DNA of 64,000 nucleotides from Ophiodon elongatus (GCA_016806645.1 JACSYO010000415.1:5067501-5131500); one strand, 5' to 3'; positions 47,354 through 60,700 are shown, counted from the first letter of the stretch. Notes: generated from the letters alone by a model not told the origin. Numbers and translations: made by a program.

Positions 47354-48516
47354 ATGAATGCAAAATACGTCGTGGCACTGCTCCTTGCTCTGCAGGGTAA
47401 GGCAACATACCAATACAATCTGAACAATTGCAGTTTATGGATTTGATTTTCAGCTAAAGCTTTATACATAACACAGAACCATTTGAAGCAACTTATTTTA
47501 AATGTAAATGCTTTACATTTTTCTTCAATCCTTTTTATATAAATGATCAAATCTAACATGTTTTCTATTGCATTTGTTGCAATAAGTTAATGGAAACTGT
47601 TGCATGGCTGGCTCCTAGCTGATTTATCTGGTTGACATGCAAGATAAGGACTGATTTTTAAATAACACACTAAATACTGGTCAAAGAAATCAGATACAAA
47701 CTGGATACAATTACCAAGAGTATTATGAAGATATGCAAAGTAGATTTTCTTGGGTTCTTTGATTATTTTCCCAAAGCAATAATTCACATCGATAACTTTT
47801 TCAAATTAACATATCTTGATGCTCTTTCGACTGATTCCCATCTGTTTATTATTTTATTTTTTACAACACTATCTTAACAATCTATTTTTCTGATTTCATT
47901 CCAGTCTCCATGAGCCTGTGCGAGATTCCCCCACCATCGGCCGATCTTGTTGAAAAATATGATGCCATGAAATCAGTGTTCTACAAGAGGCTGCTGAATG
48001 CTTTCAGCAAGCTGCAGGCCGGTGCTGCTCCTTTGGTGGAGAGAGCCGGAGGCAGTGTGCGTGGACAGGCTGCCAAAGACTACATGGAGGACCTGCAGAC
48101 CAAGCCTGAGTTCCAAGCCGTCGTCAAGGTTGCCACGTGAGTGTTCGCTGAGAACTATCCTTGCTGTGAATGTCCTGTATTATTTACCCTGAAACCGACA
48201 AAAGTGTCCACATCAATGATAAATGTGCTGTGAAATATCCCAATTTCTTTTGAGAATACACTTACACATGAAATGTAAATCCACAGTTTTCTAGGCAGTG
48301 GATGACTCTTTTTACTATGGAGATTTCTTTAAATAATCTGTCTTCCCTGATTTGTGCAGTGGCCTGGGCCAGGAAGCAGGTCCCTTGGTGGACAAGGCCC
48401 GTACAACAGTGCTGGGTCTGTATGAATACTACGTTCGCGGCTACGTCGGCCAAGCCCTGAGCGACAGCATCGATGAAGTCAAGGTCTACCTGGACAAATT
48501 CCTGCCCGCTGAATAA
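47354..48516 (+). CDS. apoa2: 14-kDa apolipoprotein, apoA-II-like
   Basis: Secreted HDL apolipoprotein of the fish apo-14-kDa type, regarded as the counterpart of mammalian apoA-II. Coding exons: 47354-47396, 47905-48136, 48360-48516; 432 nt, 143 residues plus stop. Signal peptide MNAKYVVALLLALQVSMSLC. The mature part begins EIPPPSADLVEKYDAMKSVFYKR and continues through amphipathic helices (KLQAGAAPLVERAG, QAAKDYMEDLQTKPEFQAVV, GLGQEAGPLVDKARTTVLG, DEVKVYLDKFLPAE). It is longer than human apoA-II (100-residue precursor) and fits the fish 14-kDa form as I recall it. Non-coding exon 1 likely ends at 47121. The stop TAA sits inside a GAATAAAG word (48511-48518), so a poly(A)-like signal overlaps the end of the reading frame. 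A likelier signal, ATTAAA, is at 48782-48787. Confidence 0.85.
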
Positions 48517-48787
48517 AGAAGACCAACTGGAGCAAATCACCTGTCAGTAGCCTGTAATAGATCATAGATCATAGAAACTACACCAGTTCAGGCTGAGAAA
48601 CGTGATGCACAATGCAAATACAATCCTTTGCCTCTTTTCAAATAATAATTTTTGCCAAATCATGCAGAGTTAAAAGCAAGTCCAACACCACCTATGCAAA
48701 TTGTGCATGTACAGTATTATGTGTTTGATACACTAACCAAACTCTCTGTGTGATTGTGTTTGTATATGTGTGAGTGTGTTCATTAAA

Positions 48788-50484
48788 ATGAACGGAAACT
48801 TGAAATTTGAAATGTGCTTCTTCATCAAGAGATTTAAGGTTTACTTCCACAGTTGATATCATAAAGCCTCATTTTGTGGCATAAGTTATCCTATCAATAC
48901 TATTTTACGAGCGAAGAAAAATTGTTCCAGGCTCCACTAATTGAAGACATCGTCCCAGTTTTGTTACAGTGAGCAATGAATCACAACTCAATGAAGCATT
49001 TAATTTATTTAGTATTAACAGATGTTACCAGTTGGCCAAGCCTGAGGTCATTTTGAATGATGGCATGCAGTGTGAGAACAGCAGGATGTGCTGTTCTTAA
49101 TTTCCGCCTCATTTCAGACATTCTGGTGATTATAACTTTATAAGCATTTTGATTAAATATAATAAAAAAATAACATCCCTACTATGTAATTACAGAGTTC
49201 TAGACGTGACACAACAAAACTGCTATATGCATCTGTGTCTTTGTCACTGTAAACCCCGACAGCTCAAATATGCAGTTCAATGTCGTCTCTAGCAGAGCCA
49301 TGTCATCATAGCACTGAATCAGCTGGATTCAATGAAAACCGCAAGCTGTCTGACAGTTTGAATCCCACAGCTGCCCACAGCTGCTCAAACTGATCTAAGT
49401 CCTCGGGTCACAAGCAACATGACATTAGAGGCTGGATCATGTTTACTTAAAACTCGATCAATATGTAGCCATTACAGAGAAAATTATTTCTAAAACCAGA
49501 AAACATGAGATCAGAACTGAGACTTCACTGTCGCTATTTGAATTAACAAGATTGTTATCACAGAATTCTGTAAAAAAGTTTTCATGGGAAAAAAAATCTG
49601 CTACGTTTTTTATTTTTTATTAACAAGATACCTCAACCATAGATGCGAGAAGCTCTGACCAAGGGAATGCCATTTAATAATTTGAATAAATAAATAAATG
49701 TTTTTATAATTCCTGAAGTAAACAATGGAGTCTTTACCAACCTCAAGGCTAAAATGACAAAACAATCAAAACTAAAGATAAACAAATTGACTAAAAATGT
49801 ATTCATTCAAAAGTAACATCAAAATAATTTTAAATGAATTAACAAACATTAAGTATTATTGTTACTATATAAAAAGAAATACAAATTGTATGAGCAAACC
49901 ACGAACAACAAGAGAAGAAGAGAGAACATAAAAATAAACCCAAATGACCTTTTCATAAAAAAATAACTGCAAGGTGTCTTTTAACTGTTGCCAAGTAAAT
50001 ATTGACCTAATATTACCTAAATATTTCACAACCCAAATTAGCCGGATGACGTGTTCAACACACTCTAGACATAGTGCCATCTTAGTAGGACTTAGGACTA
50101 TTGTAACTATTGACATGAACGCATCACCGACATTGTGCAAGTAACAAGTGCCTCCTCGTGGAGGTTGTGGTCAGGGCAATGTGTAAGAATGTGCTGCATT
50201 AATGAACTGCTAACCTAATCAATGGAAATTAATTGATCTGGGTGTATTTAAAGGTAGCGTGCACACACACACAGAGTTAATGGGAAATGTACCAACATGA
50301 TGCCCCCCTTCAGCTCCTGTGCTTATGAAATCCACTCAGTGGCTTTTGATGATGTTTAAAGCCCCTTTATATTCCGATTCTTGTGTTTACATTGATACTT
50401 ATGTCTGTTTTTATCAAGACATAATGTCACACACAATCCCAGAAACGCACACCGGGCAACAGTGGAGGTTTATCTTCCACAGAG
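48788..50484. other. Spacer between apoA-II-like gene and apoC-II
   Basis: About 1.7 kb of AT-rich unique sequence, no recognised gene or repeat family. Confidence 0.5.
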
Positions 50485-50536
50485 TGCACTTTGGCTCTGG
50501 GAGCGACAAGTCAACACATTCTTGCTCCTATATAAA
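50485..50536 (+). promoter_or_regulatory. apoC-II promoter: HNF4-like motif and TATA box
   Basis: TATATAAA at 50529-50536. Thirty-six bases upstream, TGCACTTTG (50485-50493) is one mismatch from the HNF4 motif found at similar distance in both apoA-IV promoters. Non-coding exon 1 probably ends at 50585 (AATACA then gtgagt). Confidence 0.6.
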
Positions 50537-50908
50537 CAGGTTGGGGCAGTGGTGGCTCTTATTCTGTTTTCTGAAGAGGAATACAGTGAGTACTGACACT
50601 TTTACTTCAGTCTTAGAAAAGCATGACTTTTTAATGTTAGATGAGAAACTTTCAGGGAAAATGCATATTTTACGACGTATATTTTATGTTCAACATAATT
50701 CTAAATCAGAATTTTTGGTTTTGTTTTAAGGCTAGAAGAGTAAAAAAGACTTAGACAGTTAATATCAACACAAATCTGTCAGCACAAATCTATCCGCTAC
50801 CTACGAGTGGAGAAATGTATATGACAATGTCTCACCCTAGTGGATAAAGTGAGGTAAGCTTTTAAATGTCTCTTTCTATTCTCTGTCCTCATAGATACGA
50901 GTGACAGC

Positions 50909-51418
50909 ATGACTAAGCTACTGGTCATTACTGTGCTGGTTGCACTCCTCGCTCTCAGTAAGTGCATTCCCCGACCATGAAATGTAATTCCGAATAGGAT
51001 AAATCAGTGATAAATAATATGTGTTGTTTTACTGATAAAATGTGGTACCCTTTGACACCTCTGACCTGTTTTGTGCAGACGCTGAAAGCTCCCGTATTCC
51101 GAGGGACGTTGAGGAGGAGGAGGGCACGCTGACCAAGATTACAGGCACCATCAAGTCCTACTATGACAATGCCGTCAACACTGCCAGTGGATACCTGGAT
51201 AACATCAAGGGCCTGAAGCTGGAGGAGAAGGCAGTGTAAGAGATTTTAAGCAAAGATTCATTGATGCAGTTTTAAAAAGTGTGGATTCATATTATAAATA
51301 AACCCTTCTCTTTCTTTGTGTCGCCCACAGAAACCTTTACACTGATACTACCACAGTCGTGAGCACCTACGCTGGCATTGCACAAGACCAGTTGTATCAC
51401 ATCTTTTACCAGCAATAA
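50909..51418 (+). CDS. apoc2: Apolipoprotein C-II
   Basis: Obligate cofactor of lipoprotein lipase on chylomicrons and VLDL. Coding exons: 50909-50957, 51079-51235, 51331-51418; 294 nt, 97 residues plus stop (human precursor 101). Signal peptide MTKLLVITVLVALLALNA, then SRIPRDVEEEEGTLTKITG and an amphipathic helix including YYDNAVNTASGYLDNIKGLKLEEK, all close to the zebrafish protein as I recall it. The C-terminal lipase-activating helix reads STYAGIAQDQLYHI. The residues matching human Tyr63, Ile66, Asp69 and Gln70 of the mature protein are kept as Tyr82, Ile85, Asp88 and Gln89 of this precursor, so activator function is expected. The stop TAA overlaps an AATAAA word (51414-51419); another AATAAA is at 51628-51633. 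Confidence 0.95.
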
Positions 51419-51639
51419 ACAACAACTGATGTCCAATGACCTCATCTACCTTTTCTGACAGCATGAGAACTTTCAAGCTCCACACGATAAGGCCAGTTTT
51501 TTTACATTTTGAATTTGCTCGTATATCTCACCTCACCCAAGCCTTAAAACCTACAAAGGTCATTTTAAAAATTGGTGGACCCCTTGCTCTTTGTGGAGCT
51601 TACTTGGGCCACTCTGCACTGGCGGTAAATAAAGATAAC

Positions 51640-54600
51640 CACCCAACAGGGACTGTGATCCTTTCAAAATACAACAGCATGCACAGAGGAAGAGGAAAGA
51701 ACAAGTTGGTGGGCAGTGCCTCACAACACCTTATCAAGTACGAACCAATGTTAAGAAACAACCAGCCATCACAATAATACAAATAATTGAATGATCTATC
51801 GCCACCTACTGGTGGTGTTTTCAGTCATCCTTCATCTGGATACATTTTAATATTTGTGTCATATCTTGAAATAAAATATTTATACAAAAAACTTTTGTCT
51901 GTGGTGGATCAATGTGAATTGAGTTTACAGCTTGATATAGTACACTGTGCATATTTCTCCTGGCAAGCTGTGTAAGACCTGCGTTTTCTTTTATCTGACT
52001 GATGCAAAGGATCACGTGTTTATGTCTGTATAAATCTGAAATGAGTCGCCATGCTTTTATCAGCAGAGGCAGCACCAGAACACAGACTTCTGTTGCAATT
52101 AATAATGGATAAAAAGAAACAACATGCAATATGTGAGCGCAGAGAAACCGACAGAGATGAGTAAACAACAAAGACTTTTTTGTTTTGAGGATTCTGACGA
52201 GCAGTGATGCAATGATGTTATGATTATTAATTAGTTCATGAATCTACAACATGTGGCCTCTTCTTAAGCTACAACCAAAACAAACAATAGATATATATTT
52301 GCTTTGAAGCATCATCTTGTATAGTTGTTTCAAAATATGCATGCGGTGGCTGACGGACGCAGGACAAACTACACAAAACACTACTACTGCGACTATACAA
52401 CTATAATTATACACACCAATAATTAAGATATAGTGACACATGCAAATCCTTGTGTTTGCAGCCGAGTTGGTATTCGTTTCAGGATCTGGATCAATTTGAG
52501 AAGAACTGCACTCCGTGTTTTTATATCAGAATGTGTGTCAAATGTTTTCTCTGAGCTTCCGACTGTGATCAGATTTGGCTTTGAAACTAATATGATTTCA
52601 TCCGTGGGCATCTGCGGCTGCTGCAAAGCAGAGAAAAAACTATTCTCTACATCGCACAGCAAAGGAAGAAGACTGCTTTGGTAATCAAAACTTATGGTGC
52701 GTCCCTGAAATCTGGTTTGATTATTTGGATTCCCGACTACTTTAAAGTGAATGTATACATCCAGTTGTGCTGGGAAGGACTGAGTAGGAGTCACCATGTG
52801 CTCTGTTTCACATCTGGACCTTTCGAGTGAGTAAAAATATATGTGTGAGTGGGCTGATCATCTCACTAAAATTGTGTAATTAAAACCTAGTTTGACTCAT
52901 GATGACCCTCATGTTTTCTTATCGATGAGAAAAAAAACTATATTTCCCTTGGGACAGATAATATGGATGGAAGACTACTTGAAATTGCTGCTATATGCCT
53001 CTCTTCCCATGTTGAAATATGGCAATCAGGCATTATCAGATGTGTTTTTGGTGAATTCAGGAGAAATCAACAGATGCAATTTGAAGTGTAGTAAATTTAA
53101 CACTTGGTGTGTATTTTGAATGTTTTCTCTCCACTAATCTGAAAAAAAGATGTTATCTTATGGAAACAAAATGGCCCAAATTCTCCAAATTGTGCAATGT
53201 CCCGACTGAAGCAAAATGGCTCCACCAGCATTATTCTTGACGCGTAACTGCTACAAAGAACTTGCCATTAGCAAATTAGTAGGAACCTTATTTCAGGTCT
53301 TCAGTTCATCAATCATTATTTGCTGGACTTAAAGGTTATGGCTTCACATCTTTGACTCGAAGTATTACTACAATGGCTACCATTTGTATTGGGTGCCGTC
53401 AGGCGGTCTAATTTACTCCCCTCTCTCTTTTTTTTTTTTTTTTTACACATGATTACCCCTTGTTTATGTATGTTGGTATACTTGGTATGTTGATACATGG
53501 CAATTAATTATCCCCAAATCCAAAACTTATCTTATAGAAACATACAGTTATGTATAGAGCTTCTGTGGAATTGAAAAAGTTATCAAACAATATTAGCGAA
53601 TCCAAAAGTGTTATACTTTTGGAAACAAATGCAGATATACCTAAAGCAGACTATATGACTGACTCTTGTAGTCTTTGTGTTCATGAATATTATGGATGTT
53701 TGTGTGTTTGGTTGGTTTGTTGGAACTATAATCTTTGCCTTTATTTTTGTTGTTATTATATGTGTTGATTTGATCAATGTGATGTAATTATTGATAGTTT
53801 TGGACCTTGCTTCAATGGTTGTATTAATGTTTTATTTGGATATATTTTAATATGTGGACCCCAGGAAGATTAGTAAGTGCTATGGCAAAAGCTAATGTTT
53901 AACCGATGACATAGACTAACTAAATAAATAAATAGACTGTTCTTTTTGTTTACAAAGACAACAGAGGAGGAAATAGTATGCAAAACATTAATAATACATT
54001 ACATTTTGGGAGGCATTTGGGGTCAAATTGATCTTTTAGTCAAGTGTCCACAAAACACAATCATGTAAAAATGTAACCAATTGTTTCTTTGCCTGAGTAC
54101 CACAAGTTGTACTTAAATCAATGAAAAAACTGAGCTCATGAAATTTTAATCAGCTTCGCATTGTACCACTACCTTAGTAATAAGTCATTATTTAAAGAAA
54201 AATACATTATTTATCAATGGAAAAAACATATTGTCAAACATATTTTTAGAGACTTAAAGGGGATGAAAAAACTATTAGAAAATATCTCGGTTTCCCAAAA
54301 GGGCAATCGGAGTCGTGCAATCTGTGATATTTGAAGACAATCCTCTTAAAATTGCACCAAGGTAAACTATAAACTTTCTAAACAGCAGTGGGCATAATAT
54401 CTCCACCTCATCTCCTTTATTAGTACTTCTTGTGGTGCTACAAAAGCTTTGTTCATTTATCTATGACACTATTATTAATTTTAGAGTGCACTTAGCACAA
54501 GCTACCCATAAAAATGGCTTTAATATATCTAAGCTAAAGGTATCTGTGCACAGCTAATTTTTGCTATAAAAACAAAACACAGAAACTGTAACTGGAATCT

Positions 54601-54809
54601 ATTATGTCTGAACATTATCTTTCATATACCATAAATGAGGGTCTTCCTTGTACCTTGAAAACAAGGTGTGTCACTCAAACTGAACATATTGTTTAGCGGA
54701 GGTGTTTAAAATGTCTCTGATAAGGTTATCGCAAAGATTGGACTGGAAATGATACTGGATAGTAATAAAGCAGTCTGTTCCCCCCACTGTCCTCTGAGAA
54801 GCTTGCGGG
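51640..54809. other. Spacer between apoC-II and the protease relic
   Basis: About 3.2 kb, AT-rich. A poly-T run is at 53430-53445. No recognised gene or repeat family. Confidence 0.5.
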
Positions 54810-54816
54810 TATAAAG
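54810..54816 (+). promoter_or_regulatory. TATA box of the trypsin-like relic
   Basis: TATAAAG about 79 bp upstream of the ATG at 54889, in good register for a short 5' UTR. The promoter looks better preserved than the coding region. Confidence 0.6.
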
Positions 54817-54888
54817 ACTCCGGACTAATCAAACATTACTCACTATCAGAGCTACAAAGGAACATTACAAAAACAACAGAGATACAAC

Positions 54889-57783
54889 ATGAATCTTCTC
54901 CTTCTGGTGGTTGCGTTGGGGCTCACAGGTAGATATTTAGCATGTTGTGTCTAAAATAAAACAAATGCATGTAAGCATAGCCATTTATTTTCTCTTTGAT
55001 CTTGTCGGTGTGTACCAGAAGCGTCTCCCCTGCAGGACTACAAGGTGTGCCAGCCTCACTCCAGACCCTGGCAGGTCTATCTGCATGGTGGAGGAGTGTC
55101 CTGCAGTGGAGCTCTTATTGACACATTGTGGAGTGACCTCCTTTGACTGTGCACCCACGTAGGTACTGCGATGATGCCTTAACATCAGCTGTCAGACCTT
55201 TGTACGACTCTAAATAATGTAAAATGTAATGTAATGTAACATTTAAAAAAATTAAAAAAAACTTTTTATTGTGGTTATACTGTGTTTTCATCCTAATAGC
55301 AGAACTGCAATTTAATGTGCTTCCAATTTCTCCAAAAGTACCAGCAGTAAAATCCTATTTGGGCTTGGTAAGACCTGGCTAAGGTGTTTGATATATTCTG
55401 CTTTGTTAAAATTAAACAATGTATTATTAAAATCTAGAATACATTTTTTTTAAACCTGTAATTCAATTACTGACGCCTTTTCAGCATGACCATCACACCT
55501 CAGCTTCTCCAGCATCGGGCACAATTCTCCTGGAGAGATAAAAAAAAAAAAAGCAAAAGCAGGGAGTCATGAATAGGCAAGGTCAGACATTTTTGTCAGC
55601 TGTTTTTAAAATTTTGTATCACTTCACATGCTGTGCTATTGCATCTTAATAAATCATGTCTAAAGACATCACTGTAATATGTCTTGACAAGTCAATCAGC
55701 AAGGCATGTCTGGAGTAGCTTTACCCAGCACATCCAGCCCATCCCTCTGCCCAGCTGCTGCCCACAGCCTGGAGAGCCTTGCCATGTCAGTGGCTGGGGA
55801 TCCACCATCCCAAATCAATGTAAGTGGATTTAAAAGAGCTACTGTGGCTTTAACGCCTCATTAACTTGTCCCCACATTAGAATTTAGTTTAACTGAAGCA
55901 AAGCTAGTGTTCCCTAATCCAGTTCAGAAGTATTCTCTGTCCTACAAGGTTTTTACTCCAGCTTCTTTATAAATGTCTGATCAAACTAAAGGCCTCCTGT
56001 AGAGCTTTTCCTGTACTAGTTGTCGCTGTTTGGTATTTCTCATCAAAATGCATTATGTGCATATCTGAAGCCTGAAAAACATGTTCAATACATTTGTAAA
56101 ACCTTTTTTTGTTATGTTTTCAAACCTGCTTTGAATTTCAGAGACGTCTGCTAATATAATTGAGATGAGAATTTAAACAGACCTCAGTGTGGACAGTTTC
56201 ATACAGACTGTGTCATCAGTAGATATATACCTATGATAACTGTATGTAGAATGTTAACGCTTTAAAAAAAAATGCCATGTGCAACAAATTCGATGCCAGT
56301 CATTTACAAACCACCAAAATCTGGACATCTGGATGGATGTATACCACTAGAGGGTATGGAGAAAATAGTCATTTTAATAATAATTTTGGAGAACTGACCT
56401 TTTACATAGCCTGGGAGAAGAGATGCCGCAGTGTATTTGAGGGGCAAAAAGTTAATCTCTGTGAAGCATGAAGTCCCATACCACAATAACAACCCAAATA
56501 TGCAGTCTGTATCGTTTTATACATTGAATTTAAGATGTTCTAAACACTGATAATCCTATTCATGATGTTTTATATAACTACAGAAACTGACTGAAGTACA
56601 TACATGCAGTGTTATGGGTGTTTGCTAGCTTGCCTTGCATGTTGAAATCTTTGCTGTAATCATTGGTCGCAATAAGTTCCTACATAGTTCTCTTTCAAAT
56701 AAATACACATGGAGTGACACCAGGGAAGAAGTAGCACCACTCCCTTTATAGCAGGAAACATTTATCATACACTTAGGCTCAATCAAGAGACAGAAATAAA
56801 AATGACTTTTACATTTCCATCATGACTCAGGGAAATGTTACCATGTGATAAGCTGGTGCATACTTGCTAAAAAGCTGATCCATATTCCGGTCATTGCAGC
56901 GCTAACAAGGCATGAACATTCTGTTTTAATAAAAAATGTCTCTCTTTAATCAGAGGACTTTCTAATTGCCTGTCAAAATGCCCAGTCAGTGATGAGCACT
57001 AATTAAAAGAGGTAGACCTTGAAAATAGTATTTACACAAGGTTTAGACCTTAATACTCCAGTGCAAGAAGTGGTAATGCATAATTCTGGGAAGTAATAAA
57101 CCTGAAGAGGGAAAGGAAGGACGCCTTTGTCAAGAGACCGGCAGATCGATGAGTGATGGTACAGAATGCATCACGATGACTAAATTGTACTTATGTTTCA
57201 AATGAACTACAAATGATTTAAAGTACTTATTGAATGAATTAATAATAACCCACCTTCTTGTTGTTGGAAACAGATGAGCCTTCTAAACTCCTGAAGTGTC
57301 TGTCTGTGCCAGTTGTGGATGAACAGACGTGCATGAATACGTTTCCCTGAGTTCCTGTTCTGGAGCCTGGGCATGGTCTGCGCTGGACAAGCAAACACAG
57401 ATAACTGCATGGTGAGCATGGTCACAACACAAGGAAGCCGCGGATCACACTGCTGCATTTCTCTGCTTCCCACTGCGTATTTTCAATTCATTTGAAATCA
57501 CCTGCTAACTGGCATACATTTCCCATAAACCACCACCACCATAGAGTCTCCTATTCTTCCCCTCCCCCCCGTCCCCCCTTCTCTCTAGCATGATGGTGGC
57601 AGTGTGATGGTGTGCGATGGCCAGCTGCAGGGTGTGCAGGGGTTTAGTCACGGCTGCAGCAACCCACCTGACCCCAGCGTCTACACCAAGCTGTGCGTGT
57701 ACAATGACTGGATCAGTGATGTGATGGAGCGCTACGCGCCCACGCTGCCAACTGAAACCACTCCGGTGCAGATGACATCATGA
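54889..57783 (+). pseudogene. Decayed trypsin-like (S1 family) serine protease gene
   Basis: Six-exon S1-protease layout. Exon 1 (54889-54928) gives the signal peptide MNLLLLVVALGLTG. Exon 2 (55019-55158) gives CQPHSRPWQVYLHGG and CSGALIDTLW, then a frame break: the WVVTAAHC region follows only in another frame and reads TSFDC, so His57 is replaced by Asp. The usual IVGG activation site is also missing. Exon 3 (within about 55490-55700) is barely legible. Exon 4 (about 55728-55819) keeps QPIPLPSCCPQPGEPC and VSGWGST. Exon 5 (57274-57411) keeps KLLKCLSVPVVDEQTC, then an in-frame stop after MNTFP; the remainder (GMVCAG) is in another frame. Exon 6 (57589-57783) has HDGGSVMVCDGQLQG where active proteases have GDSGGP, so Ser195 is lost, then PSVYTKLCVYNDWI. 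Splice sites mostly survive. Could be a species-specific loss of a working gene or an old pseudo-protease. Confidence 0.85.
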
Positions 57784-60700
57784 GGCCGCGGAGAGACATT
57801 TATTCACAGAGTAAATGTAAACACCATAAAACACTTTTATAAACACTGGCTGCTCATTTCAATGGGTCGGTTCAGTGGTATGAGTACTAGGCTTGAACAC
57901 AAAGTGTAGGGGTTTCCCTTTCAGACAATTAAGCGAGACACAGCACTGTTTGTTTTTGTCAAAACTGATACTCGAGGTAACATTAGCTGACACAGATATA
58001 TAAAATTGTTCATGAACATTATGCAGCAGTCTCAAATCATGCAAATCCTACGCGCAGCTACAAAGAAGGATGTGAAAAAATATGTATGCAAACTCAAATC
58101 TGTAGATATAAACAACAACAAAAAATAAAATGTCAAGTGTTCAGGCACTTTATGTTTTTTTCATGAATTTTTGTGCACCCTATGCGATTCCTAATTTTCC
58201 CTCATTCGCTTCAGCAAAAGAGTTTCCACAGCTGGCTAATAGCTGCTGCTAATTAGCGCAGATTTTTTTCATAAAACATCATGATTTCACACATGCTGAT
58301 GTGTATGTGACAGTGAGACTGAATTCGACATGACAGCGGATGTTTGTGTTGTTCCACATGTTTCATGCGTCTTTCTCCTTGATTAAAGAACTTGTAGCTT
58401 TTTCAAATTTGTGAGACAAGTTGATGTTGTTCTGACAAAAAAAACGACAAATAAGGACAATGTCAAAAATGGTACTCAAAGCTGCTCTAATCGATATTTG
58501 TTATATTAACAATAATAATGTAATAATAGAGAGGTTGCTCATGGTGAAGAAGTAGCTGCAGTCTGGTTTTACAGTTTGCAACTTTACTATTTGGACTCAC
58601 TTTTTTCCATTTGCATCATTTTCAACTGCAGTAAGCAGCTGTTTTCAGCAAAAAGCTCCTCTGCAAACTTTACCTGCCCAGCAAACAGCAGACAGGCAAA
58701 GTTACATGTAATGAAACATCTAAGTGCTGCTTACATTTAAAACAATTAAATCAAATCAAGTCAAATATAATGAACCTGGGAATTATGTGTCTGGGAATAT
58801 GCTCCTGCGTGAGAAAGGGTGCGCATCATTAATGTGAAGCACCACTAGATGGGGGTAAAGCCTCATGAAAAAGAAACACATTGTGCCAAAGAGAGACATT
58901 TTGCTCATGACAGGTGACGTGAATTTAGAATTTTTCTGCAACGTTTTGTTTGAACTCTGATCTGAGATCTGAGCTCTGCCACCACAAAAATATGTCAGAG
59001 CAATAAACACATGGATCTAATGTAACTTTACCGACACACTGAGTACAAAGGAACTGGAGAACACATTGGGGAGTTAGCGACGCAGACTCTGCGTACACAC
59101 ACAAAAACAAATACACACATGTGGGCACACGCACACACTTACATGCCAAGTGACTGACAGCTGTGTCCATAATCACCCAGGCAGCTGAACATAGGGGCCA
59201 CTCCGCCATCTGTTCCCAGGATTTCTCTCCCGTCCCTCCTCGCCCCCTGTCCCTCTCTTCTCCCACCTCTGCGGGAGACAGAGGCCACACTGAGGGGCTG
59301 ACTTCAGTAACTTGGATGTCACTTTAGAGAGCAGCGTGATAATAATTGGTGTTGGTTTTAAGAGGTGCTGCTTTTGTTTTTCCTTCAATTTGGATAGCCA
59401 TTGTTGTATCATTCTGAGGAGTTTGACTCAAAACTATTTAATGCAATAAGCAATGAATGAGTCATTTCTAGCTTTTGTAATAGATACAATAGATACTTCA
59501 CTCATTCCCTCAGGGAGGATACCGATTTCAACAAGCAAGAACTCCTGTGCGATAGAGGCCAGTCATCAGGCGGTCTGAAAATGAAAGATGACGGCAAAAG
59601 AAGTCACCGCCAAAGTTATGGTGATTCTTCATGACAGGAACATGATTGTCCCTATCAAATTTTGCAGCAATAGCTGTTGAGACATTTCACTTAAAATCAC
59701 CCGTCAACTTCATGGTGATGCTCAAAGAAAAGTTTGACTATGAATGGCTGTCGCAATTTCATTGCAATCCAGCCAATACTTAAATATCCAATAGATATTT
59801 CAGACTGGACAGAGGGACATTGTCATCCCTACAGCCATGCTGCTAGCATTACTAAAATCTACAATTTATTACAGAGTAATTAAATATTTTAAAAGGTAGG
59901 CCCACTCAGTTCTACAAATTACCAAAGATTGATTAAATGACTTCAGGAGGAATTGCCATCTAGTACATCCAAGCTCAACATTTCTCTGCTTAATGGCCCA
60001 AAACTATGTCTCAATCTCTCTTGGGGCTCATGAAAAAAGAAAATCTTTACTTTAAAACAATAGCCGTGTGGACAAGCAGCATAGTTGTGCGTTTTCTCTA
60101 GAAAGACAAATTAATTAAAAATTACACATTGGGCATTGGCCTGTGGAGGTCAGATGCATCTTCCTAAACTCTTACTCAGAATTTAATGGACCAACATGAT
60201 CAGAAGTTTTTAAGATAAGATGACCTTTGTGGTCAGAGAGATTTTTAGGCCCTGGAATAAATTCTAGCCACAAGTTCCACTGAGTTCTCTCTGTGTCTGC
60301 ATATTTATTTCTACCCTTCAGACAAAACATGCACACATACATATTGTGGAAATCCTCTCTCAGCCCAGTTAGCCATTATATGCTTACGTTTATTAATAGT
60401 TAATCATTGCTCCTTTCCTTACTACCTCACCCCCTGCCTGCAACTTAATGTAAATAATTTCCCAATTTCTAAACATCCTCCCTTCAAACTTCTCTCTCTA
60501 CTGGCTTTCATAACTCAAGCGTGCATGCACAGCCCACATTGAAAACAAATATCATCCTCAATTGCCCAAACACCGTGGAATAAACTGATTAATGAGGGAA
60601 TTAAAATGAACGATGATCCATAGGGCGAAATCTTTTTCCCGGGGTGTGACAGTGCTTATCAGTGGTTGGTACAAAACCTGTAGCGTAAACGCGAGGCATC

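Noticed and set aside
50319..50729. 136-codon ORF on + before apoC-II
   Set aside because: It runs through the TATA box and non-coding exon 1 of apoC-II and has no recognisable domain.
58925..59290. 121-codon ORF on -
   Set aside because: No similarity recognised and no splice context; looks like chance in a GC-richer spacer.
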